Assembly: GCA_003013855.2 (NCBI GenBank)
Contig: PVNU02004100.1
Coordinates: 1,338,501-1,402,500 of the forward strand
DNA from: Liriodendron chinense
Lineage: Eukaryota > Streptophyta > Magnoliopsida > Magnoliales > Magnoliaceae
Direction of reading: 5' to 3'
DNA: 64,000 nucleotides
Positions within the stretch are counted from its first letter, which is position 1; each line of letters opens with the position of its first letter. A model generated the notes under the pieces. The model was not told where the DNA came from and did not search any database. It saw nothing but the letters and a program-made list of their open reading frames with translations. The position numbers and the translations under genes are program-made. This document shows, in pieces, positions 11,847 through 23,200 of the stretch.

Positions 11847-12013
11847 AGGTGTGTGTAGGTTTAGAGTGTTAGCAGTATTGTGTAATGGGTGTGTGTGGGT
11901 GAATGCACATGTGTGTGGGCATGTGTGGGTGAATGCACTTGTGTGAAGGTATGCATGCATATTAAAATTCAAGGTTATTAAAAAATGGAAAATAAAAGGC
12001 AAACCTCTTTCTA

Positions 12014-12196
12014 CTACTTCCGGTGTGCCAACTCCTTAGCAACCTCTCCCAAGCATTTCTCACTCTTTATGCTCTGGACCCACTTGGCATTGATCCGGAC
12101 CCGCTCGATGCTTTGCTTTAGAGTCTTAGCCATTGAGGGGTTCATTCGACTTGCAAAAAATTCCTCAACTTCATCTACCTTCTCGTTTGAACAGAA
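12014..12196 (-). CDS. APM1: Aminopeptidase M1-like terminal exon J
   Basis: 183 nt including the TAG stop (12014-12016; a second TAG follows directly at 12011-12013). Acceptor gttctcag. It encodes EKVDEVEEFFASRMNPSMAK and TLKQSIERVRINAKWVQSIK and ends LAHRK. A matching C-terminus is usual for this family. The first residues (FCSNEK) differ from the common FASFEKAKE and are one residue short. About 31 nt after the stop, sequence of an LTR family begins, so the native 3'UTR is displaced or very short. Confidence 0.93.
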   Translation of the reverse strand, partial: FCSNEKVDEVEEFFASRMNPSMAKTLKQSIERVRINAKWVQSIKSEKCLGEVAKELAHRK

Positions 12197-14178
12197 CTGA
12201 GAACATGGGAAAGTAGGAGACCGATGAGGGTAATTTCTTCTAGAGTTTCATGAGGGCTACTAAAAGGCACATCTTTTTCTACATACATCAAAGAGAAATT
12301 CTCCAGTGCTAACAGTTGCATCGGTTCACTTAGATAGTCCAATCGATCAATTTGAACTGTCCTTTAAGTATAGAACATTTTTCATGGGCTACTACTAGAC
12401 AAAATAGCACTTATACCCGTCCTTTTTCCAAGCTATGGATGGGATGATTATGATTGCCTAACAGAAGTGATTCTTTAGAATCATAAGCAATCCATGATGG
12501 ATCCTAACAAATGGATGGATTAAATTGTTGATTAGGCCTATTTTGTGTAAATGATCTCAACTATCCATATTAAAAGCCATTGATCTAATGGTTAGTATTG
12601 GTCAAATTGTGCGATGATTGCATGGTAGCCCATAAATAGTTGTTGGACCTAATGAGCAGTCCAGATCAATGAATTGGACTATGCAAGTGTCCCGATGCAA
12701 CCAGGATCAATGTAACTTATAGTGCTCAAAGAGCATTAGAGCATCTTTGTACATCAAACATGCCACATGATAGTTGGGAGTGCATCGTCGGCTCGTTAGT
12801 TGAGCTGGTAGAGACAACGTAGTGTGTGTGAGTGATCCAGGGTTTGGTCCCTTGTTGTCTTACCTTCTAAACCTTCTAGTACCGAAAAAAGTTGGTACTG
12901 CATCCCCATTCCTGTACAACGTTTTCGAGTGAGATATGATATTCATCGAATATTATCTCATTCAAATAAACATTGGGGATGCAACAGTAGGGTTGGCACG
13001 TATCACCATGTCAGCGACAAATTGATATCCTCACAAAATCTTCAATAAATACCAAATAGAAAGAATAAGGAACAAAGGAAATGAGTATGGTAACAAACCG
13101 GTGACACGATGGCACTGATGAAACGGGTTATTAGAAATCCAAAGCCCCAAGTCTTGAGGATGTGATCCCAATTATCCTGCATCAAAGCATGAACGGTAAC
13201 TGTTAACCAATCAAAATATGAAGGATGCTTTTTGGAGGTCTAGAATATGTAAAGAGAAAAAAAAAAAAAATCAGCTGATTTATTTCCCCCCTTCCCCTCT
13301 ACTGTTGAATTAATTCAAAGATTTAAAAAGTGAGTTTGCCATCTGAATGTCCCCAGAAGTTGCTTTGTATCTTGGAAAGAAATATTGTCAAGCGCTCTCC
13401 AACATTGAGGGTGCATTTGGATGCACGACAAAATTGAGTTGCAATTATCTAATAAAGTGGAAGCAACCAAATTGTGATTTCCTCAGCCTTCATTTGAGGG
13501 TTAGCACCGCAAATTCCCATAGCTCTTCTTTGAAGTTGGTTTTGGAAGAACTAGACTGTGATTAGAGGGCTACTTCCTCTTTCATAAAACTAGGAACTAT
13601 CAATGTGTTTTGTTATTTCCTCTTCATTAAGATAAATGTTCGAATCCAATTTGTATGTGCATTCAAACTCAGATTTATTTTACGTTGAATGAAATCAAAA
13701 CCATAATGTACTGATTGGCAAGGTCAAATTCAATATCGGTTTCAGTTTTCTTCTCACCAATTGTGAAATGATATGAAAAGAAGTATCTAAAAAGAAAAAG
13801 GTAAGAAAGAAAAGAAATGATATGAAAAGAAAGAAATACATAAGGAAACCAATCGACCGTTCTTTTTCTCTTCTTTTTTTCTTGAATGATGACAAATTTT
13901 TTTTTTTTTAAATCAGCAATAAAAGGAAAAAGACATCACCAGACAACAAATGTATGATGAGAAATCATCCCTCACAAACAAGTAACATACAGGAATTACC
14001 CCCTAGACATTAATTCAATGGCCAATTCAGCAAAGGTATTGAAGTGCATCCCGAATTGTAGAATTCAATCCATTGGAAGATCGGAGATAGAGATCCCTGT
14101 AAATTCGGATTAGGCATGGGCCAGCTAACTACCACAAAGAAAATCTTTCATTTTATTTTACTTTTATTTATTTATATA

Positions 14179-14270
<92 letters not shown>

Positions 14271-17200
14271 AATCAGAAAAAGTGAAGGAAACAAGAAATG
14301 TTGTATATATTGTAACAACTCGAGGAGAGTGAGATTCAACAAAACTCTCCTTTTAGAACCACATCCTATTGCATGCCATGTCAAGAAGAACCTAAACAAC
14401 TTAGGCATCACCCAGCAGCAATGGAATAAGTAGCAGAAACTCCTTCAAACAGCCCTAGCAAAAGGGCAGTGTATGAGTTGGCGCTGCAAAAGATCCAACA
14501 AACCCACCAATTCCTTGGTCTCAATGTCGTCCAAGTTCCTGCAACAAGAGGGAGTCCAGACCACGTGGTTGAGTCATCGACCCTCTGCAAACATCAACGA
14601 GGAATAAATAAAAGGAAAGATATAAGGTGTCCTGGACGTGGGTGCCTAGAGAAGGCAAGTGATGACTAAGGTTGGGAAAAATAATATCTATGACATCAAG
14701 GGTCTCTGGGACAAGGACCCTTAAGATGTTTGATAACAATAAGCACTAAAGGTGAGGACATTGACAAGGATGTCCAAGATCAATGATATTAACAGATGGA
14801 CTAGGGAACAGCCGATCGCAGCGAATGCATAGTCAAGAGGCAAGTAGGAGGTCTGCAAGGCAAGAAGGGTGACCCGGGATGGGGGGCTCCACACTGGAAT
14901 TAGGTCCCTTAGGATGAAAGTGCCCCAAGTAGGGAGTCGATCAAGGGTGAAACAAGCGTGAGTATATAGTAGGTTGAACCATTGAAGTGACATTTCCCCT
15001 TAAAGCAATCCCAATGCCTAGAGAACTTGAGAAAAAGAGCCCGAGTATGGGGTTGGTTGAACCCCTAAAGTGACATTTCCCTTAAACCAGCCCAATCCTG
15101 AGAAAACGAGCCTGAGGGTGTAGGTTGAACCATTGAAGTGAAATTTCCCCTTAAAACAATTCCAATCGCTAGAAACTCATTGAGAAAACAAGCCCAAGTA
15201 TGGGTTAGGATGAACCATTGACGTGACTTTCCCCTTAAAGCAATCCCAATCCCTAGATAACTCATCAAGAATCTGGGTATAAGGCTCAGCGGTAGTCCTA
15301 CCCCACCCCACCCCACCCCCTGACACAAGTGCAAAAGTTGTACATGCTTTAAATTGTAATCAATTAAAAATGCATATTTTTCAATTGTACATAAAACATC
15401 AAATACATTCAGTAACACATACCGTCTCACTGAAAAGGAAGCAATAGTGGTGTCCTTTTGATCATAACAAACTCATATATGTTCTGCCGGGGTTTTATAT
15501 AAACATTCATTTTTCTCATGTGCATGTGGCCTATTGATGAGCAGACATGCCTTCCTACGTACATGCATTGCCATCTAATGACTGGATCAGAATGATTTTT
15601 AGGTGACATACAATACATGATATGAACCATCTGTTGGAATATAAACCAGATTCGCATGTGTGGGAGAGTAGGATTCAGATGGTTTCTCTTGCTAATAACA
15701 ATATTTCTTTTCCAAAAAGAAGAAATTTGCCACAGTCCATTATAGCAAACTTTAGGTCATGTTGTTCACAAAGAGGAGACAATGCTAATGCTTTAACTTT
15801 TGAACTATGTCGAACCAATTCTAAGTATCGATGAGGTATCAGCCGATATTATTCACATCACAGGTCAGCAATGCGATATCTTAAAGGAATACAAAAAATA
15901 CATTGTATGGATGATATCATCGTTGATGCATGCTGATATAAAGTGATGTTCAATTTATTGTGAATATCATGAATGCAAGGTAGAAAGCTCCAATAGCCAT
16001 AAGACAGTATCTGCAGTAAATAAACACAAATGCACATTGAAATGGAGTAATCCATGATATACACAGATGCACTTTGAAATAGACAGTAGTCCACGATAGG
16101 GAAACAAAGACAACAAAATAGCATGTTCCCATAAATGCCTTTTGACAGTAATGGCATCCACATTAAAATTAAAAACTGGGGAAATGAGTACCTTCAGCCA
16201 TCTCCATGCAATTTCACGCCCCTCCCAACTTATTCCTGCAAGTCCATGAACTACATCTTGACTCCGGACCTGAAATCATGTACAAGTACCTTCACTGAGG
16301 AAATTTATGGGAGATTACTGGGAGAATTCTTATGGCTCGATAAGAAAACGAACTGACATACCTCAGAGGACAACAAAAAGTTTAGAACTTCGAGGACAAT
16401 ATCTGGATCAGGACAAGATGCCAGTGACCCTACAAAGCATGATATGAGCGATTATCCCAAAGAAGTAATATGGACCCAAGCAATTTCATTAAAATTAATA
16501 TAGGTCTTGACATACTTAGAATGCGCACTTTCTCTTGGCTTAGGTCAGTCTCTCTATAAACTTTTAGAAGAGATTCATATCCAGATCTGTTCGATGTTGT
16601 GACAGTCTGCATTACAGCAACATATGCCACCTACAAATACATTGGACAATGACATCAACAGGCACATGCAAATGCAATGCCATAAAGATTGAATCTATGT
16701 ATTTCAATTCAACCAACCTTTCTTGTGTCAGCAGGGAGCAGTGATGTATTTCTGTCATCTACAAATGTGTAAAACTGTCTCACTGCTTCTGTTAGTGTGA
16801 TGTCATGACCAAACAGGGCAAGTGCAGTCAAGAGTTCCCCTCTCAACATTGCATCCAAGTGGCTCTCACCAGAATTGGGTTGCCAACCTAACTTCCTGCA
16901 CAGAAAATCCATCAGGAGCCATTTCAAGGATGGAAACTGTACAGAATAAACAAAGCGATTTAATGCAGCAAAATTCACAGTAACTACTAATAGGAACCAT
17001 GTTAAAACAATGCAACCTTGTTTCCAATAACAAATAATACTTTATCAGGTATTGATAAGATAAAAAGGAAACAGACAAGCATACAAATATGCAATTATAC
17101 ATTTATAAGATACCTCATTTTGGCTTCTTCCAGGTTTGGTATTGTTGTTGATCTAGAAAATTGGAAGAAGGAGAAGAGAGAGTCGAGAGACTTAGAAGCC

Positions 17201-20200
17201 CCACACGCCCACCCTCTTTTGTTATATTATTAGGGCTTTCACTTAGGAGATGAAATTACAAGAATACCCTTTTAGAAAGAAACAAAATGAAAGACACTAC
17301 TAAAGACTCAAAAGATTCATGTACACTCAACCCAAATGCATAAAGACTGAACCCAAACAAGACCACATGTGTGATCATGTCACATGTGTGGATACGTCAC
17401 ATGTGTCCACACATGTGACGATTCTATCACTCCCCCTCAAGCTGGAGCATATATATCATAAATGCCTATCTTGTTAAAAAACCTATCTAGATGAGCTCGA
17501 CTTAAAGCCTTTGTGAACATGTTAGCAACTTGATCTTTAGATTTGATGAACGGTGTGGATATTTCCTTGTTTGCTACCTTCTCTCTGATGAAGTGGTAGT
17601 TGAAATTGTGTCTGTTGCCCACACTTGTAGACTCTAAGCGTGTGGAAGCTTAGAGCGGAGCTTGTAGAAATATGGCTAAGTCCTAGAGGGGGGGATTAGG
17701 ACCGTTTTAAAATCTTTTTTTAAACCTCTTTCCTAATTAAACTAATTACTAATTATAAACTAATTAAAGCAAGAACACTTAGCTTCCAAGCTTAAGTGGG
17801 TCCAATCACAAAGGCTAGCAATGATAAGCAATAAAACAACCTAGGCTAAGCATATAGATTATAAAGATATAACAATCAAGCAACTAATCCATGTGCATGT
17901 CTAGACTACAAAAGATATACTAAAATAAGCACCTTTTCTAGAAGTGAAACTACAAGATGTGTGTGAGAATCTACCTGTAATGCATAACATACATTCCATT
18001 CCAACATTCGTATAATTAACAATTAAAGACAATGCAAGAATAGAAATGGCTCAAATGACAATCTCAAACACAGGCATATATAGTGGTTCGACTACTTGTC
18101 TACTCCACTCCCGGCTCACGTACTCATCCCTTGAGCACACCAGATTTCACTGTAACGGAGGTTTTAAATCAAGTTTACCTCTCAACCTTTACACAGAGGT
18201 TTTTGCACAGATTCACCTCTCAACATGAATAGAGATTTTCAAGGTTCATCTCTCAACCTAGGTGTTTGACAGGTTCCACCCAACCTAGGAGTTTACAAGT
18301 TCCTCCCAACCTACACGTACGCACCCGTGTTGGTGGTTCCCCTTGGAGACTTGTTTAGGCCTGACAAACGTGTCAAGGATCGACAAACGCTCCTAGATTT
18401 TACGTTCAACCAACGAGCCAAGGATTAACAAACGAACCTAGGATGAGTTTGACAAACAAACTCTACACTCTAACCAAATGGAAAGAGTGTAACTGGACTC
18501 TCAACTTGACACTTACTTGTCGAATGAGCCCCTTGTTCAGTGCCTTGTTGGGTTGCTTGATGTTCGCTCTCCCGTGCCTTGATCAACTCCCATTGCTCCC
18601 CCGATCGTGTTGCCACTGCGTTGCCAATGCCTCAGCTCCGCCGATCAATCACCTCGCATATGATGCTCTTGAGATGTCCAAGGTGATAGGAGATGGTGTG
18701 AATTCTCTACAACTAGTAGGAGTTGGTTGCCTAGAGGAATTCCACCTAAAACGATCTTTAGAGAGGTTTAGACGAAGGATCTACCTATGATCAAGGTGCC
18801 TAAACATCTAAAGATCAAGAGAAAGCAAATCAATCTTTACATGTGCTTTGAATGCTCTATCTTGTGATCAAACACAAGGAAGATGGCTTGGAATGCTTAA
18901 GATTAGAGCCTTATAGTATGGGCTATGAGGGTGGCTTCTAATGCACTAAAATCTCTTTCTTAACACCCAAAATCTAGCCCAGCCTTTATATAAGAAAAAC
19001 TCCAACGGCTATAAAACGGCTACCAACGGCTCTCTGTTGACCGGTCACAGGGGGTCCACTGACCGGTCGATCGTTGAGCCACGACCGGTCGAATTAGGGC
19101 CCAGACATGTGAAATGTTGTTGTCCAAATTTTAACCCCTACCGACCAATCGGACTCACCAGACGACCGGTCGAATTATGCCCAAGGACAAGCTGATTCAA
19201 TAGTTTGTTGTTGTCTCATTTCAGGCCTCTGATGACCGGTCGGTAAACACATGATTTGTGCTGTTTGTCTAGCTTATTTTACAGCAGCTCATGCAACCTC
19301 CTTGGCCATTCTTTGTGTGATCTTTGAGACACCTAAGGCCAATCTAAGATGACTAATGGTCTGCCTATTTGGGTTAAGTCATCTAGAGGTCTGGGTTTTG
19401 GTTAAGGTTCAAGGTTCAAGGCTTACTAAGGTATCTCATTTACCTGTTTCTTCTTCCTTGATGCAGCAGGTCTCCTTGAGTCTTTGGTCTTCGTCTTCTT
19501 TAAGCTCAACCGACACCTAAACTCACTGACCTACGTAATTGACAAATAAGGTGCACTAACAGTAGTCCACTTCAATATGCTTGGTCCTCTCATGATAAAC
19601 TAGATTATTGGCGATATGTGATGCAACTTGATTATCACAATATAGATTCATGGGAGCATCAACTACAAAACCTAATTCACACATCAATGTCTTCAGCCAC
19701 ACATGTTCACACGTGGTACGGGCCATGGCTCTATACTTTGCTTCTGCACTAGAATGGGCAACGACTTATTGCTTCTTGCTTCTCCAGGTAACAATATTAC
19801 CTCCTACAAAGGTATAGTAACCAGTGGTGGATCACCTATCTGAAGGAAATCCAGCCCAGTCTGCATCAGAGAATCCTTCTACTAAAAGATGTCCATTTCG
19901 CTTGTAGAGAATTCCACAGCTTGGGGCACCCTTCAAATATTTAAGTATGCGGACCACAACTTCCATATGAGATACACGGGGGGCTTTCATAAACTGACTA
20001 ACTACATTGATTGGATAAGTAATATCCGGTCGTGTAATAGTTAAATAGATCAATTTACCAACCAGCTAGCGATATCTGCCTGGATCAACAAACACAGTCT
20101 CCTTCATCTGTACTTAACTTAAAGTCTGCGTCCATGGGAGTTGTAACCGACTTAGCCCCTAGTAAAGTTGTCTCTTCTAACAACTCCATAACATATTTTC

Positions 20201-23200
20201 TTTGTGATAAATTAATTCCCAATTTTGATCTAGCTACCTCAGTACTTAGAAAGTATCGAAGATAGCCTAAATCCTTTGTATAGAAGTGTTGCTGCAAGAA
20301 TTTCTTGAACTTAGATATGCCTTTACTATCATTTCCAATAATGATGATGTTGTCCACGTAAACAACAAGAACAAGAGTGCCAATCTCACTCTACCAAACA
20401 AAGACCGAGTGATCAGCATGACTACGTTTCATCCCAAATTGCATTATTATTTTACTAAATTTGTCAAACCACGCACATGGAGACTGCTTTAATCCATAAA
20501 TCAATTTTCTTAGTTGATTTATCAGACTTCCATTGAGCAACAAAGATAAGAGGTTGCTCCATGTACACTTCTTCAAGTAAATCACCGTGAAGAAACGCAT
20601 TTTTTACATCCAGTTGATATTGAGGCCAATCCAAATTTGCAGTAATAAAGATCACCACACGAATTGAATGAAGCTTGGTCACCGTGGAAAAGGTTTCATA
20701 GTAGTCAACTCCAAAAGTTTAAGTATATCCTTTCGCCACCAAACAGGCCTTTAAATGATCCACAGTGCCATCAGACTTGTACTTCACGGTATATACCCAT
20801 CTGCATCCCACTGTATGTTTTCCTGCAAGTAACTTAGCCAAAGTCCAAGTTTGATTTTGATGAAGTGCATCCATTTCTTTGTCCATAGCTCTTTTCCACC
20901 CATTGGAATGTAGAGCCTCCTGAAATGATCAGGGATAGACACAGACGACAACGATAAAGCAAACTGCCGAAATGAAGGTGATAAACCATTCAAGGAAACA
21001 AAATTGAAAATAGGATATAGAGTACAAGAGTGTATACCCTTTCAAACAACAGTAGGTAGATCAACTTCATTTAGTAAGTCGGGTGGAGATTGAAGACGAG
21101 GATCTTTAGACGGAGTGGTAGAACTGGCGGAGGGCACATTACTAGGAGCTTTAGTACTTCTCTTGGAACGTCTGGAGTAGACCTGCAATGGTGGAGGATT
21201 TGGATGTGACTCTATGGCTTGCTTTCCAGGTAATCTATGTCTGTCACCATGTGAAGGGTGGTAGAGTTTTTAGAATATTGCAATGTCTTCCCATCATTTG
21301 AGAAATATGTAGCTTAAAAAAAAGTGACATCCATTGACACATATCATCTACGAGTGATAGGATTATAGCATTTGTAGCCATGCTGAGTATTTGAGTACCC
21401 CAGAAATGCACACTTGACAGCTTTGGGTTCAAACTTATCAGAGACATGATCAAATTGATGTACAAAACATACGCATCCAAAGATTTTAAGAGGAAGAGAA
21501 AAGGAAGGACACTGGGGATACAAGATAGACAAAAGAGTTTGACCTCCTAATACTGACAAGGGTATCCGATTTATAAGATAACATGCAGTTAAAATAGCAT
21601 CACCCAAAAACTCTTAGGAACCTTTATGTCTAATACTAATGCCCTAGCTACTTTAAGCAAATGATGATTTTTACGCTCAGCAACTCCATTTTGTTGTGGT
21701 GTATGTGCATAGGACGTTTGATGAATGATGTCTTGGGATAAGAGATAGGAGTGAAAAAGATTTGATCTGTACTCCTTGGCATTATTTGATCTTAGAACAC
21801 ACTTTAGCATCAAATTGAGTTTGGATTTGAAAATGAAATTCTTTAAAACACATAAACACCTCAGAACGATCTTTCATCAAATATAACCATGTCATTTTAG
21901 AGCAATCATCCACAAAAATGACAAAATATTTAAAGTCAGATAAACTAGAAATATGAACAGGTTCCCAAACATCTGAATGTATCAACTAAAATGGTTTCTC
22001 ACTAGCTTTATCTTCACGGGAAAGAAAAGACACTCCGTGATGCTTGCTTAAAGAAACAAAGAAGATGAAGAGAGATGCAAGAGAGAAGGTGTGAGAGAGA
22101 AATGAGAGTCTCAATCATATGACTCCTCCTAGGGTTTTATTTTATTATATATGTAGGAACACCCTTACTTATTACAATATACAACCTCGATCAATAACTT
22201 ATTTACAAATAAGTCAAGAAAAACTTTATTATAGAAAAAAAATGACCCTATGACTCTAATATCCCAACACTCCCACTCAAGTTGCTGTATGAATGTCCGT
22301 CATACCCAACTTGATAGAAATTTCTTGCAGCATGGGAGAACTAAGCGCTTTTGTGAATATGTCTGCCAGTTGATCTGTTGATCTGACAAATGGAGTAGTT
22401 AATCGCCCAGAAGATATCTTCTCCCGAATCAAATGTATATCCACTTCGATGTGTTTAGTCCTCTCGTGAAAGACTGAGTTAGATGCGATGTGAATAACTG
22501 CCTGATTATCACAGTAGAGAGGAATAGTTGAGGTGATAGAAAACCCCAGCTCCACCATAATGGACCTCAACCATAAGAGTTCACATGCCCCCTGAGCCAT
22601 AGCCTTGTACTCTGCCTTTGCACTGGATCGAGATACAACAGACCGTTTCTTACTTCTCCATGTGGACCAAGTTGCCGCCAACAAATGTGCAATATCTAGA
22701 GGTTGATTTTCTGTCTGTTGAACATCCTGCCTAGTCAACATCAGAATACCCAGCAACATTAACATGTCCATGATTCTTATAGAGAATACCACGTCTTGGA
22801 CATGACTTTAGTTATCTCAATATGCGATGTACAACTTCCAGATGACACTTTTGGAGAGTGCATAAAGCAACTGATAATATTTATAGCCTGGGCAATGTAT
22901 GGTCTTGTAATCGTCAAATATATTAGTTTCCCAACTAACCTCTGATACATGCCAAAATCTGTCAAACTCTCACCTTCAAATGCATGCAATAAGTGCTTCT
23001 GATCTATAGGAGATGAAGTTGGACGAGCACCTAATTTTCCAGTCTCACTCAACAAATCGAGAGTATACTTCCTTTGGGATATGAAGATACCTTTATATGA
23101 GCGGGCAACCTCAATCCCTAGAAAATACCGCAAGGGCCCTAGATCTTTAATTTCAAACTCCTTACTCAACTTGTGCTTAACTTGATCAATAAACTTCAAG

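Larger units (their letters stand above)
9630..11982 (-). mobile_element. LTR (probably solo gypsy-type), minus orientation, at the 3' end of the aminopeptidase gene
   Basis: The minus strand ends GATTCGAGGCGTGACA at 9630. Its start near 11982 (TTAATAACCTTGAATTTTA) matches the LTR-like start TGTAATAATCTTGAATTTTA at 61618. A TATA box (TATATAAGC, minus) lies near 11450. No gag or pol inside. Length about 2.35 kb. Possible target duplication AAAAC (9625-9629) against AAAAT at the far end, not exact. It contains four tandem-repeat blocks. It begins about 31 nt past the aminopeptidase stop, in the same orientation as the gene. Confidence 0.65.
12197..13098 (-). other. Aminopeptidase intron I-J (0.9 kb)
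   Basis: 902 bp between exons I and J. It holds a tRNA-like SINE-type head (12785-12890) directly followed by a hairpin-forming inverted repeat (12891-12990). The portion 12197-12784 shows no recognisable feature. Confidence 0.8.
13177..16191 (-). other. Aminopeptidase intron H-I (3.0 kb)
   Basis: 3,015 bp. It contains a (GA)n microsatellite (14184-14267), a 72-85 bp minisatellite (14972-15267), a short ACCCC run (15300-15320), and sequence at 15825-15910 resembling the GATATC/CCGATATT-rich family also seen at 41427-42930. Around 13408-13460 there is a GGTGCATTTGG-type motif like short MITE termini, but no clear partner end. The rest shows nothing I can name. Confidence 0.8.
17437..22045 (-). 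pseudogene. copia pol remnant (IN-RT-RH)
   Basis: Integrase: SDVWEPVHISSLSDFKYFVI, LRSNNAKEY (catalytic DNG.EY altered) and TPQQNGVAERKNHHLL. RT: LDVKNAFLHGDLLEEVYMEQ, LIYGLKQSPCAWFDKF and a DNIIIIG text where YVDDI is expected. RNase H: YLTITRPDITYPINVVSQFM, FSDADWAGFPSD, and the C-terminus FIREKVANKEISTPFIKSKD ending IGIYDIYAPA. Several frameshifts and stops; RNase H is physically split by the solo LTR at 17601-19561. Confidence 0.87.
17143..22050 (-). mobile_element. Ty1/copia element lacking gag, interrupted by a solo LTR
   Basis: Minus-strand integrase (21344-22045), RT (about 20085-20990), RNase H (19570-20053 continuing at 17437-17595), polypurine tract TTGAGGGGGAG and a 3' LTR (about 17143-17429, starting TGATAGAATCG). 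The 5' part (gag, protease, 5' LTR) is missing at the junction with the next copia element near 22050. Sits in the 11-kb aminopeptidase intron in the gene's orientation. Confidence 0.85.

Noticed and set aside
12896..12990. Confident microRNA gene
   Set aside because: The hairpin is convincing but there is no evidence of a processed duplex or known microRNA sequence; reported only as an inverted repeat.
14116..14433. 105-codon frame with an Arg-Glu repeat (and Ser-Leu on the other strand)
   Set aside because: Generated by the (GA)42 microsatellite inside an intron.
15858..16163. Several overlapping minus-strand frames just downstream of exon H
   Set aside because: They lie in the 3.0-kb intron, overlap each other, and none resembles the expected DNW...TWG exon, which is found at 13099-13176.
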